A stretch of 64,000 bases of DNA from Agaribacter marinus (lineage in GTDB: Bacteria; Pseudomonadota; Gammaproteobacteria; Enterobacterales; Alteromonadaceae): assembly GCF_030160655.1 (NCBI RefSeq), contig NZ_BSOT01000005.1, positions 1,941,546 to 2,005,545 of the forward strand, read 5' to 3'. The position numbers were made by a program, and so were the translations under genes. Positions 47,535-56,860 of this stretch are shown here, piece after piece; positions within the stretch are counted from its first letter, which is position 1; every line of letters begins with the position of its first letter. Under the pieces are notes generated by a model. The model had not been told where the DNA came from, did no database searches, and saw only the letters and a list, made by a program, of their open reading frames with translations.

Positions 47535-50192
47535 CTACTTATTCGTAACTTGGGATATTACTTGAAGGCATAAGTCGTGTGCTTTTTCAAACTCAATGTC
47601 TTCAACTAATTTCGCGATTTTCAACATTGACTCAGCATAATCAGTATTTACACTCTTTTTAACAATACGAGACAATACTTCTTCAGCTAGAAAGTCAGAG
47701 TTCTCCAACAAGGACAAAAGTTCTTTTATTAATTCTGGCATACTCTCTTCGACGGATTGCGCTTTGTCGCCGAACTCACTTGCATCTAAAATATGTGCGA
47801 TCGCCTTGTTTAACTTAACTAGTTCATCGACCAGTTGTTTGAGTTCTTTGGTAAAATCGGAATGCTTACTAATAAGACGCTCTAATACCGCACATTGTCT
47901 CGACATCGAGAATGCGCCTATGTATGCTAGACTCGCTTTTAGACTATGCACTTTTAAAAACAGCAAACTCATATCTTTTTCGTTGTAAGCTTTGTTAAGT
48001 TCGAGCACTATTTGATCGTTTTCAACACTAAAATCTCTAACTAGCTTACAGTACAACTTCTGGTTATATTGACAACGATCCAGCGCTTTTTGGACACTTA
48101 ATTGCGGTATCCAATCTAACTGTTGAATAAATTGAGAGTTTTCATCCCTTGGTAGCTTTTCCACAACGGGGGCGCGCACACTAGCTCCGTCAATCCATTG
48201 AACCAGCGTACTTGTTAGTTCATACGCATCAATTGGTTTAGGTAAATGACCATTCATACCAGCATTTAAACAACGTTCACGATCCGACTCCATTGCATGC
48301 GCTGTCATAGCAATAATGGGTAATTTATCAAAGCGAGCTTGCTCTCTAATTATTTTAGTAGCGGTGTACCCATCCATTTTGGGCATTTGAATATCCATCA
48401 AGACTAGATCATATTGATTTTGATAAATTTTTTCGAGCGCTTGCTCGCCGTCCAGGGCTTCATCAATGGACACATTAGTATCAGCTAAAAATCCACACAC
48501 TACTTTGCGATTAATACTGTTGTCATCTACTAATAAAATATTGGCTGCTGAAAGATCAAATTGCTCAGCATCCCAAGGAGAATGACCTTGTGGCTGCCAA
48601 CTATCATCAACGACTGCTGCGTCATTGGTATTTTTGTCTAAACTGACTAAAACGGTGTCGACTAAGGTTTGAGGCGTAATAGGTTTTTCTAAATAGGCGT
48701 CAATATGGAAAGGACCAGCTTGCTCTTTCGCATCATCTAAATCATATGCAGACAACAATAAAATTGCAGGTACATGCTTATCACCTAAGTGCTGTTTAAT
48801 TCGCTTTGCAGCGTCAATACCGTCCATCTCTGGCATGCGCCAATCCATCAGAATTAATTCATACCCGTTCGCATTTTGACTCGCTTGCTCAACCAAAGCC
48901 AGTGCTTCGATGCCTGAACCAGCCGCATCAACTTGCATACCCAATTCGGCTAATTGCTCAGTCAAAATATTTCTGGCCACAAGGCTATCATCAACAACCA
49001 AGGCCTTAATACTTGACAAATCGATATCTCTAGGTTCTTTGCAATGCCCCAACTCAACCACATCTAATGTAATATCAAATGAAAATACGGAACCTTGACC
49101 TTTTTCACTACTGACCGTTATTTGACTCCCCATCATTTCTACGATTTGCTTGCAAATGACCAAGCCAAGTCCAGAACCTTCATAATTTCGCGTTAATGAG
49201 TTATCTATTTGTTCAAAGGCAACAAACAGCCGTTGCACCTCATCTGGCGACATCCCAATCCCGCTGTCTATAACGGAAAAACGCAATAAACATTGCTCAC
49301 CATTACTTTCAATCACTGCCAATTTAATGACCACATGCCCAAACTCAGTAAACTTAATAGCATTATTTGCTAAGTTCACTAAAACCTGTTGCAAACGATT
49401 AGGATCTCCCATAACGCAACTAGGTAAATCGCTTGGGATATCTAAGACAAATTCTAACTTTTTCTCGATTGCTTTTAATTCACACAAGGTGATTGTTCGA
49501 TTCAACACCTTGCACAAATTGAATGGCTCGCGCTCGAGCACTAATTTTTCGGCTTCGATTTTAGAAAAATCGAGAATGTCATTAATAAGACTAAGCAGTA
49601 CTTCTGCAGAATTCAGAATTTTATTAACATGATCTCGTTGCTCTACATCTAGATGACTTTTCCGAAGCAACTGACTAAGTCCGATAACAGCATTCATTGG
49701 TGTTCTGATCTCATGGCTCATTTTTGCCAGAAAATCTGACTTAGCCTGATTAGCGGCCTCCGCCTTATCTCGCGCAACACTCAAGGCCTCTTCTGTTTCA
49801 ACACGCTTAGTAACATCTCGCGAAATACCAATTAACCCGAGCATTTCGCCTGCATCATTGTAAAAAGGCGCTTTTAGCGTATCTACCTTTGCGACTTTGC
49901 CGTCAGGTGCCACTGTTGTTTCTTGATTACAGATTGTTTCACCAGAATCCAATATACGCTGATCTGCCGCTCGTATGCGTTGCACAGACTCATCATTTGA
50001 AAATATCTCATCATCCGACTTACCAGTCAGATCTTGGCTTGAACATCCGACTAAACTGGCAAACGCCTTATTGTGGACGATATATTTGAAGTCTTTATCT
50101 TTGGCGAAAATCAGATCTGGTGTCGCATCAATTATTGCGTTTAATAAAAACTCGAGCTTTTCAGTTTGCTCGCCATCAGGTCGACTAGTCAT
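47535..50192 (-). CDS. PAS hybrid histidine kinase with two receivers and HPt
   Basis: Protein of 885 aa with no transmembrane segment. Order: PAS (about 12-130), HisKA with His160 in AKMSHEIRTPMN, HATPase (about 265-375; DSGIGMS and GSGLGL), receiver 1 with Asp450 in LILMDWRMPEMDG, receiver 2 with Asp600 in LVLMDIQMPKMDG, and HPt with His749 in KVHSLKASLAYIG. A complete intramolecular phosphorelay, cytosolic, likely sensing a soluble or redox signal through PAS. It probably feeds the diguanylate cyclase gene cotranscribed downstream. Confidence 0.95.
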   Translation of the reverse strand: MTSRPDGEQTEKLEFLLNAIIDATPDLIFAKDKDFKYIVHNKAFASLVGCSSQDLTGKSDDEIFSNDESVQRIRAADQRILDSGETICNQETTVAPDGKVAKVDTLKAPFYNDAGEMLGLIGISRDVTKRVETEEALSVARDKAEAANQAKSDFLAKMSHEIRTPMNAVIGLSQLLRKSHLDVEQRDHVNKILNSAEVLLSLINDILDFSKIEAEKLVLEREPFNLCKVLNRTITLCELKAIEKKLEFVLDIPSDLPSCVMGDPNRLQQVLVNLANNAIKFTEFGHVVIKLAVIESNGEQCLLRFSVIDSGIGMSPDEVQRLFVAFEQIDNSLTRNYEGSGLGLVICKQIVEMMGSQITVSSEKGQGSVFSFDITLDVVELGHCKEPRDIDLSSIKALVVDDSLVARNILTEQLAELGMQVDAAGSGIEALALVEQASQNANGYELILMDWRMPEMDGIDAAKRIKQHLGDKHVPAILLLSAYDLDDAKEQAGPFHIDAYLEKPITPQTLVDTVLVSLDKNTNDAAVVDDSWQPQGHSPWDAEQFDLSAANILLVDDNSINRKVVCGFLADTNVSIDEALDGEQALEKIYQNQYDLVLMDIQMPKMDGYTATKIIREQARFDKLPIIAMTAHAMESDRERCLNAGMNGHLPKPIDAYELTSTLVQWIDGASVRAPVVEKLPRDENSQFIQQLDWIPQLSVQKALDRCQYNQKLYCKLVRDFSVENDQIVLELNKAYNEKDMSLLFLKVHSLKASLAYIGAFSMSRQCAVLERLISKHSDFTKELKQLVDELVKLNKAIAHILDASEFGDKAQSVEESMPELIKELLSLLENSDFLAEEVLSRIVKKSVNTDYAESMLKIAKLVEDIEFEKAHDLCLQVISQVTNK

Positions 50193-50413
50193 TGTTGTTC
50201 CATTATTTTGTAATGTTTTTCATATCCAAATCTGAGTATTCGCTAGCCCATGTAGCTATGCTCCCGCATCCTATTTATCGGAACGCTTCTAAAAAATCTG
50301 TATGGATACAGACATAGATACTAAAAAATTGATATGGCAATAGCGACAAGTATGTCACCGCCAGCATATTGCATCAAGCAAAGGAGTTTAGCGGTAAGAG
50401 AGAAAATGGCGGC
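50193..50413. other. Intergenic region upstream of the hybrid kinase
   Basis: Part of a roughly 510-bp gap between the kinase gene and the ompR-type gene. It should contain the kinase promoter. The gap also holds the short ORF at 50414-50506; the rest (50507-50705) carries the regulator promoter. Nothing else seen. Confidence 0.4.
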
Positions 50414-50506
50414 TTAATTAGCAATTCGATAAACGAATACGACCAATACGATAAGCATCACAATCAGTAGCGAAAGACGAAGAATTTTGCTAACCCCTTT
50501 TAGCAC
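50414..50506 (-). CDS. Possible 30-aa single-span membrane peptide
   Basis: GTG start with TGGAGC seven to eight bases upstream, an ideal ribosome-binding site, and TAA stop. The product has a basic start (LKGVSKILR), a hydrophobic helix (LSLLIVMLIVLVVFV) and a short YRIAN tail, the layout of small bacterial membrane peptides. Outside any larger gene. Not recognised. Too short for ordinary gene calling. Confidence 0.45.
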   Translation of the reverse strand: MLKGVSKILRLSLLIVMLIVLVVFVYRIAN

Positions 50507-50705
50507 GATGTAGCTCCATAATTCAGCTCCAATATAGAGGGTATGAATTTTCTTTAATACGAGGCGTTAATCTTAGCGCGTGAACTTGAACATATTGTGA
50601 CATTGGCATGACGTTTTTCATGCTTTCATTTTATGATTGTTCCTTTTTTGAATAATTACAGTATTTTAACCTGACAATTCAGAATTACTTAGCTATCGTT
50701 GCACT

Positions 50706-51389
50706 ATGAAAACCTTATTGATTGAAGATGAACCTACCGTAGCGGACTTTATTGTAAAAAGCATACAAAAAGCCGGACACGCTTGTGATCATAAAAGCGA
50801 CGGAGAAAGTGGTTTACACGCTGCGCTTAACGGGCAGTACGACGTTATTATTTTGGATAGAATGCTGCCTAAAATGGAAGGGATAGCAGTATTAGATGAA
50901 TTAAAAGCGCATGATTTACCCACACCCGTTTTGTTTTTAAGCGCAAAGAATACAGTTGAAGATAGAGTAACAGGGCTACGAGCTGGCGCTGACGACTATT
51001 TAACCAAGCCATTCGCATTTGAAGAACTACTTGCGCGAATTGAAATTTTGGCGAGCCGTGGCCCTAATGAAACACAAACAACGACAGAGTTAGTCGCAGG
51101 TGATTTAACACTTGATCTCATAGAGCGGACTGCCAAAAGAGGCAATATGAAGATAGATCTTCAATCAAAAGAATTTAAGTTACTTGAGTATTTAATGTTG
51201 AATGAAGGAAAAGTTATCACACGCGCAATGCTGTTAGAGAAAGTGTGGGAATACAATTTCGACCCGCAAACCAACGTTATTGATGTGCATATAAGCCGCC
51301 TAAGAAACAAAATTGATAAAGGCTTTGACCAACACATGATTTCAACCATTAGAGGCGCAGGCTATCGATTCACCGTAAGCGATACGTAA
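50706..51389 (+). CDS. OmpR/PhoB-family response regulator
   Basis: Protein of 227 aa: receiver with Asp51 in DVIILDRMLPKMEG and Lys in LTKPFAFEEL, then winged-helix DNA-binding domain (LQSKEFKLLEYLMLNEGKV, DVHISRLRNKID). The pattern is closest to QseB/CusR-like regulators. The kinase gene starts directly after its stop codon (TAA-ATG), so the two form a pair. The target genes are unknown; no metal or drug efflux gene lies beside it. Confidence 0.94.
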   Translation: MKTLLIEDEPTVADFIVKSIQKAGHACDHKSDGESGLHAALNGQYDVIILDRMLPKMEGIAVLDELKAHDLPTPVLFLSAKNTVEDRVTGLRAGADDYLTKPFAFEELLARIEILASRGPNETQTTTELVAGDLTLDLIERTAKRGNMKIDLQSKEFKLLEYLMLNEGKVITRAMLLEKVWEYNFDPQTNVIDVHISRLRNKIDKGFDQHMISTIRGAGYRFTVSDT

Positions 51390-52766
51390 ATGCGCGCTAT
51401 TCAAGCATATTCGAAGAGTTCTAGCTTTCTTGTTAGCTTCGTTTTTACCTTCTTATTGTCAATTGGCGTGGCATTCAATACCTACGTGTTAACAGTGGCG
51501 AACGATGACTTACTGATACGAGAAACTGAAGCCGCTATATTAGCGGATATAGGTGGTTTTAGAAGTTTATACAATTCTGCAGGACAAGATGCCGTCATTT
51601 ATGCTTTAGAGGAAAGGCTAGGCGATCGAAACAATGACTTTTTGTATTATTTAAAAAGTGGCGATGGCGAGTTTGTTTCGGGAAACCTTCAGCATTGGCC
51701 GGCATCGGATGTAGAAAAAATAAGAAATGGTCTCTTAGAAATTGAAGTAAGTGTGCGACAATCGCATTTAACAGACAGTAAAAATAGTAAACAAACCGCC
51801 CTTGCCATGATCATGGCGTTTTCCAATCAAGATAACTTGCTAATCGCACGAAGCGTTCAAGAATATGAATTTGCCGTATGGTTAGCACAGGCGTCTTCGT
51901 GGGTCATGATAATCATTGTGTGTATTATATCGATACTCAGTATTGGCGTTGCATATTATGTGGTGAGTCGCATCAATAAAATATCTGATACCGCAGACGA
52001 GATTATTTCATCAGGTAAGCTGAGCGAACGCTTATACGTAGAAAGCGAGTGGGATGATTTAAGTAAATTAACCCTTTCATTAAACCACATGCTCGACAAA
52101 TTAGAGCAGTCAGTGAATGGTATACGCTCACTATCTGATAACATTGCTCATGATTTAAGAACGCCGCTAACCCGTTTAAAAACACACTTAGAAGATTTAC
52201 AGGAACAAGATGTAAAACATCACCTTATTGCAGAATGTGACAACATATTAGCAATCTTTAATTCTTTACTTCGAATCACTTACATCGAAAACAACGCACA
52301 ACGTAGCGGCTTCAAATTAGGCGACGTGAGTATTGTGTTAGAAGATGCTATTGACCTCTATCATCCAATATTAGAAGACAAGCGCATAGAATTGGTCTCT
52401 AATATAGATGCTGAAGTATTTGCGTTTTGCGATAGAAGCTTAATTTTTCAAGTATTTGCCAACCTTATTGATAATGCGAGTAAATTTACACCTCAGGGCG
52501 GCCGTATAACCGTCGAACTTAGCAAGCACAAGACATTAGTAAACTTTATTATATCCGATACGGGTATCGGCGTTGACGATACGGCGCTAGCAAAATTGAC
52601 ACGTCGATTTTACCGAGAAGACAAAAGCAGAAGTAGCTCAGGCAATGGCCTAGGTTTATCGCTTGTGTCAGCGGTTGTCTCGTTGCATTTAGGAGAAATG
52701 CATTTTGCTAAATCTCATATTGCCGACTCAGGCTTATACTGCAAAATTACGATTCCGTGTGAATAA
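51390..52766 (+). CDS. Membrane sensor histidine kinase
   Basis: Protein of 458 aa. Two membrane helices (about 12-36 and 167-191) flank a periplasmic sensor of roughly 130 residues; HAMP follows (VVSRINKISDTADEI); HisKA has His254 in DNIAHDLRTPLTRLK; the HATPase domain shows NLIDNASKFTP, DTGIGVDD and GNGLGLSLV. It phosphorylates the OmpR-type regulator encoded just upstream. The sensor region is not recognisable as a known ligand domain. Confidence 0.94.
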   Translation: MRAIQAYSKSSSFLVSFVFTFLLSIGVAFNTYVLTVANDDLLIRETEAAILADIGGFRSLYNSAGQDAVIYALEERLGDRNNDFLYYLKSGDGEFVSGNLQHWPASDVEKIRNGLLEIEVSVRQSHLTDSKNSKQTALAMIMAFSNQDNLLIARSVQEYEFAVWLAQASSWVMIIIVCIISILSIGVAYYVVSRINKISDTADEIISSGKLSERLYVESEWDDLSKLTLSLNHMLDKLEQSVNGIRSLSDNIAHDLRTPLTRLKTHLEDLQEQDVKHHLIAECDNILAIFNSLLRITYIENNAQRSGFKLGDVSIVLEDAIDLYHPILEDKRIELVSNIDAEVFAFCDRSLIFQVFANLIDNASKFTPQGGRITVELSKHKTLVNFIISDTGIGVDDTALAKLTRRFYREDKSRSSSGNGLGLSLVSAVVSLHLGEMHFAKSHIADSGLYCKITIPCE

Positions 52767-52847
52767 CTCGAATGATATCAAGGCTCGATTTGACTATTCT
52801 GCATTGCCTGTATAGACGGCTAAATACCATACTAGACCGCAAATTAT

Positions 52848-53900
52848 ATGCTTAACCTAGTATACACAATCACCGTGGTAACAATTACTCTCCTATGCGT
52901 AATGGCGGCGCTTACATTTAAGACAAAGATAACAAGTTCTTCCAAATATTTGCTGATCATATTGATTGTTTGCGCGATTGGAAATCGTATTGATATGCTG
53001 CCGCAACAATTGCCGCCAGATCGGTCCTTTGAACTTGTTGGACAATTTTTTGGCGCTTTTAGTGCAGGCGTTACTTGGCTATTTGCGATGTCGTTAATGC
53101 GCGATAAATATAGATTTAATCTCACGAGTGTACTTGTTCTTTTAGTTTCATCCGCAATACCTTTGATGTACTTCTTAACACACGTCGATGTCCTCCCCCA
53201 TATCTCTTCATTCTATTGGCATTTTCATATGCCAATCATGGTAGTCATTGTGTTACATGTAATCTGGACAGGTATAGCTGGATTTAAAGATGACCTCATA
53301 GACTTAAGACGACAAGCGCGCATTTGGCTTTGTGCCCTACCCATTTTTTTAATATCAGTAAATGTTGTCGCTGAATATACCGTTAATGAAGAGAGGCAAG
53401 TTGTTGTTTATTTATTCGCCGAATTCTTGGGCGTGTCTGTATTGCTTTTCTTATTAGCTAATTTTAATGAAGAGGTTCTTAAGTTTTCTTCTGACGTGAA
53501 ACTAGACAATCAGCCAAGTAAAAACAATGCATTGAATATTCATGACAAAGATAAAGCTGCTTACCGTCGTTTAATGACGTTAATAGAAGAAGAGCAGATT
53601 TATCTAAATGATAACTTGTCGATGAGCGCACTAGCTGAAAATGTGGGCATTCCAGAACATCAGCTACGAGTGATCATCAACCAAGGTTTGGGGCATAAGA
53701 ACTTTTCTACATTCTTGGCTGGTTATAGAATCGCTCATGTCAAACTCGCCTTGTCAGATCCACAACAGGCACGTGTCCCAATAATGACAATTGCGTTAAA
53801 TAACGGATTTTCTTCTCTCGCTACGTTTAATCGACTGTTTAAACTAGAGACCGGTATGGCGGCCGGAGAATTCAGAAAACGAGTATTACGTAACCTTTAA
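52848..53900 (+). CDS. AraC-family regulator with multi-span membrane N-terminus
   Basis: Protein of 350 aa. About 220 N-terminal residues form six or seven hydrophobic helices (for example LVYTITVVTITLLCVMAAL and LVLLVSSAIPLMYFL), followed by an AraC/XylS DNA-binding domain (MSALAENVGIPEHQLRVII, then IMTIALNNGFSSLATFNRLF). Such membrane-tethered AraC proteins are common in Alteromonadales and Bacteroidetes and probably respond to an envelope or extracellular signal. It precedes a serine hydrolase gene and may control it. Confidence 0.92.
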   Translation: MLNLVYTITVVTITLLCVMAALTFKTKITSSSKYLLIILIVCAIGNRIDMLPQQLPPDRSFELVGQFFGAFSAGVTWLFAMSLMRDKYRFNLTSVLVLLVSSAIPLMYFLTHVDVLPHISSFYWHFHMPIMVVIVLHVIWTGIAGFKDDLIDLRRQARIWLCALPIFLISVNVVAEYTVNEERQVVVYLFAEFLGVSVLLFLLANFNEEVLKFSSDVKLDNQPSKNNALNIHDKDKAAYRRLMTLIEEEQIYLNDNLSMSALAENVGIPEHQLRVIINQGLGHKNFSTFLAGYRIAHVKLALSDPQQARVPIMTIALNNGFSSLATFNRLFKLETGMAAGEFRKRVLRNL

Positions 53901-53906
53901 AAAAAT

Positions 53907-53930
53907 ATGCTCATTTTTGAAATTGAGCAT
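53907..53930 (+). terminator. Hairpin after the AraC-type gene
   Basis: Stem ATGCTCA / TGAGCAT with a 10-base loop immediately after the stop codon. The T tract that follows is broken, so strength is uncertain. Confidence 0.45.
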
Positions 53931-54008
53931 CATTATTAGATTTTGATACGCCTGCACTCACTTAAATCATATATTGTTCTGGGACGTCAACAAACAGTGC
54001 GAATTAAG

Positions 54009-55547
54009 ATGTTCAAATTCAAATCAACGTTTTTACCCCTTGCGATCGTAGCAGTAATACAATTTTCCGCTTGCTCTTCTACTCAACTACATAAGCAAAT
54101 CCCCCAGAGCAAACATCAAACGGTCGAGGAAAACATTGTCTTAGCAATGCAAAAAATCCCGGAAGTGCCTGGAATTGCTGTCTCTGTATACGCTGAAGAT
54201 TTTGTCTTTTCAAAAGGGTTTGGGATCACAAGCGTCAATACTCGAGAGGTTACATCAGGCGATACGGCGTTTTACATAGCGTCATCGACAAAATCGATCA
54301 CCGCTTTAGCGATGGCAAACTTACACGAAAAAGGCGTCATTGACTTGGATACGAGCATAGCATCTTTTGCACCAGACGCACCTTTTAAGCCGGAAATTGA
54401 AACACATGAAATCACACTTAGACACTTGTTGGCTCAGTCTTCTGGCATCAAGAATGCACCGATTGCGCACCGGCTAGCGTTCACAGGAAACCATACGCCT
54501 TCACAACTTTGGGATGCCTTGGCATTCACTGAGAATAACCAAGATGAGCCGCGTGGTTCTTTTAAGTACTCAAACTATAACTTCAACATACTCACGCTTT
54601 TGACAGATAAAAAGCTACGCCGCTCCTGGAAAGATATTGTCGCAAAAGAAATCTTCGATAAAGCAGGTATGACTCGAACCACGGCTTACGTATCAATAGC
54701 AAACGCTAACGGATGGTCAATGGCAAGACCACATCAGCTTAATGTAGGTGGTGTATCGCAAATTAAACTAGAGAAGCAAGACAATACAATGCAATCTGCT
54801 GGTGGCGTGCTCATGAGTGCCAATGATGCCGCACTGTGGTTAGAACTATTAATAGAACAAGGCAAAGTCGGTATGCGACAAGTGCTGCCAGCCAAGGCTG
54901 TACTAGCAACGCAAAAATTTGAAACTGAAGTCGACAAAACATTTCTTGGCTTTAAGCGTAAATATTACGGCTTGGGGTTCTATGGTGGACAATATGGAGA
55001 AAAAAACGATCTAATGCTCCACCATTTTGGTAGTTTTGCTGGCAGTAGTTCACACATATCGTACCTACCGCTTAAAAAAGTAGGTGTTGCAATATTCACG
55101 AATGAAGACGCCATAGGTATTCGCTTAGCCTCCGTATTGTCGCGCTATATTTATAGCGAACTGGCCAATGACGCTAATGCCTCAAATACACTTAAGAAAG
55201 ACATTAGGCAGCTCGCCGAGCAAATTGTAAAACGACGAGAACAGCTGCAACACGCAAAAAAGCGTCAAGCAGAAAGACAGTATCAACTCACTCAGCCCTT
55301 AGCGAACTATATGGGCACATACAGTAACCAATTGTATGGCAAGATAACCGTAGGTAAAAGCAATGAGCACCTTTTAGTGTCGAGTGGAAATTTAAGTGCT
55401 GTATCAACCGCATACCCTAAAAAGGACAGCGTTAGGATTGAAATGACGCCGGGAACTGGACAAATTCTCTCGTTCAAATTAGATGAGGGTAAAGAAATTG
55501 AAAGCCTGAACGTGTCTGACGTAGTTTATATCAAAGTCATCGAATAG
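54009..55547 (+). CDS. Serine hydrolase (beta-lactamase/DD-peptidase family) lipoprotein
   Basis: Protein of 512 aa from ATG 54009. Lipobox FSAC with Cys22, so membrane-anchored in the periplasm. Class C-type catalytic set: Ser92 and Lys95 in ASSTKS, the tyrosine motif YSN (FKYSNYNF), and a HxG-like HHFGSFAGSS for the third element. The C-terminal 120 residues form a separate domain with a long charged helix (IVKRREQLQHAKKRQAERQ). The family includes esterases, DD-peptidases and D-amino-acid amidases; the substrate is open. An ATG 66 bp upstream would extend into non-signal sequence. Confidence 0.9.
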   Translation: MFKFKSTFLPLAIVAVIQFSACSSTQLHKQIPQSKHQTVEENIVLAMQKIPEVPGIAVSVYAEDFVFSKGFGITSVNTREVTSGDTAFYIASSTKSITALAMANLHEKGVIDLDTSIASFAPDAPFKPEIETHEITLRHLLAQSSGIKNAPIAHRLAFTGNHTPSQLWDALAFTENNQDEPRGSFKYSNYNFNILTLLTDKKLRRSWKDIVAKEIFDKAGMTRTTAYVSIANANGWSMARPHQLNVGGVSQIKLEKQDNTMQSAGGVLMSANDAALWLELLIEQGKVGMRQVLPAKAVLATQKFETEVDKTFLGFKRKYYGLGFYGGQYGEKNDLMLHHFGSFAGSSSHISYLPLKKVGVAIFTNEDAIGIRLASVLSRYIYSELANDANASNTLKKDIRQLAEQIVKRREQLQHAKKRQAERQYQLTQPLANYMGTYSNQLYGKITVGKSNEHLLVSSGNLSAVSTAYPKKDSVRIEMTPGTGQILSFKLDEGKEIESLNVSDVVYIKVIE

Positions 55548-55663
55548 CATACATGTCTAAGTTCTCTTTATTTACAAAGAGTTCACCTAAATTACCTAAA
55601 ACACCCCACTGAGTTCCTTGGTGGAAGTTTTTAGTGCCTATAAAATAATATTTTACTAGCGTT

Positions 55664-56221
55664 TTATTGTTTCTGCATAAAAATGGTGACTTCTGCCATG
55701 ACAATACCAAACTTTTTTATATAGGAGCGGTTCATCATAGTTGACGAATCAAACGCCCAAAACCAATCATCAAAGTTAACCTTGTACGTTGTATCGTCTA
55801 CAGGCAGGTCCATTTCGTACACGAAATTAAACGCGTTACCGTATGACCTGCCAATGGCGATACCCGATATATCACCTGCGCCGCCAGTGTATGTGCCATC
55901 TTCGGCCTTAGTCAATGTCCATACTCGCGATGCGGGGCCTTCACCTAATCCATAGTCGAATACTTCGTCTAGTATCAGTTTGTCGTCATCTTTGTATGCG
56001 TTAATGTTCACAGTAAAGCGCTGAACAACGTTGCCGCGTCGATTCTGAACTATGCCCCAGGCTTTGACATTACCGTCAAAAAACGCTTCTAGTTCAAAGG
56101 TAGGAGCCATGTTCTGGTAACCTTCACCTTTTATCGATACCGAACATGCACTTAAAAAAGTAAGCAAGAAACCAACGATGCCACCCATTATCAAAGTATG
56201 CAAATGACGCGTTTCTTTCAT
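55664..56221 (-). CDS. DUF3833 lipoprotein
   Basis: Protein of 185 aa. Lipobox FLSAC (Cys26). Matching DUF3833 are LEAFFDGNVKAWGIVQNRRG, LDEVFDYGLGEGPASRVW, VNFDDWFWAFDSSTMMNRS and the end VMAEVTIFMQK. Function unknown; lipocalin-like fold is likely. I start at ATG 56221 with GGAG six bases upstream; a TTG four codons earlier is less likely. Cotranscribed with the preceding chalcone-isomerase-like gene, a pairing seen in other gammaproteobacteria. Confidence 0.88.
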   Translation of the reverse strand: MKETRHLHTLIMGGIVGFLLTFLSACSVSIKGEGYQNMAPTFELEAFFDGNVKAWGIVQNRRGNVVQRFTVNINAYKDDDKLILDEVFDYGLGEGPASRVWTLTKAEDGTYTGGAGDISGIAIGRSYGNAFNFVYEMDLPVDDTTYKVNFDDWFWAFDSSTMMNRSYIKKFGIVMAEVTIFMQKQ

Positions 56222-56233
56222 CCCTGTCTCCAA

Positions 56234-56740
56234 TTACTTGATACCGAGTAGCTGTTTGCGCATCTTAGGTTCAGAACTTTGTTCTGATAACCAAATATCA
56301 AAAAACCATTTAGAAAATTCTGGATCTTCAACAACGCCTACCTTTTCGTCATCAAAGTAAAACACACTATGTTGGCTTTCATTGTATATGCCGGTAATCG
56401 AATTCCCCTCTTTTACATCCGGAAAAATACGCTGCATTTGTTGAAACCACTTAGCGAGTTTACGTTCGTCTTGCATACCAAGTTCTCGCATTTCATCGAC
56501 TGAACGACTCGCTATATCTTTACCTTCAAAATCACGCAAGTAAGTAAGCCTTAATGCAAAAGGCTTCTCTGTCGACCAATCACCACTGGGTGCGATTAAT
56601 TCAGCGTCATAAATATCCCAAAATAACACCTCTAATCGCGTTTTCCCGACAGTTTGTGGCGCTTCGATATATTTAACGTAAGCTTTTGCATCTGCACCTT
56701 GAGAGAATAGAAGAATAAAAACGATGAAAATGTAACGCAT
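56234..56740 (-). CDS. Chalcone isomerase-like exported protein
   Basis: Protein of 168 aa with signal peptide (YIFIVFILLFSQGADAKAY). The segments GKTRLEVLFWDIYDAEL and FALRLTYLRDFEGKDIASRS, and the ending SKWFFDIWLSE, match the bacterial chalcone-isomerase-like domain (PF16036). Bacterial members are periplasmic and their ligand, possibly fatty acids, is not settled. First gene of a two-gene operon with DUF3833. Confidence 0.88.
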   Translation of the reverse strand: MRYIFIVFILLFSQGADAKAYVKYIEAPQTVGKTRLEVLFWDIYDAELIAPSGDWSTEKPFALRLTYLRDFEGKDIASRSVDEMRELGMQDERKLAKWFQQMQRIFPDVKEGNSITGIYNESQHSVFYFDDEKVGVVEDPEFSKWFFDIWLSEQSSEPKMRKQLLGIK

Positions 56741-56860
56741 GAGTAGTACCTCTTAGAAAATCTCTACTATTAACGCATGAAAAGGGGATAATAGATCATT
56801 AAAGTTAATTAACCTTTACTCACTATCACCAACACTGGGTAAAAATTTAATAAGTGATTA

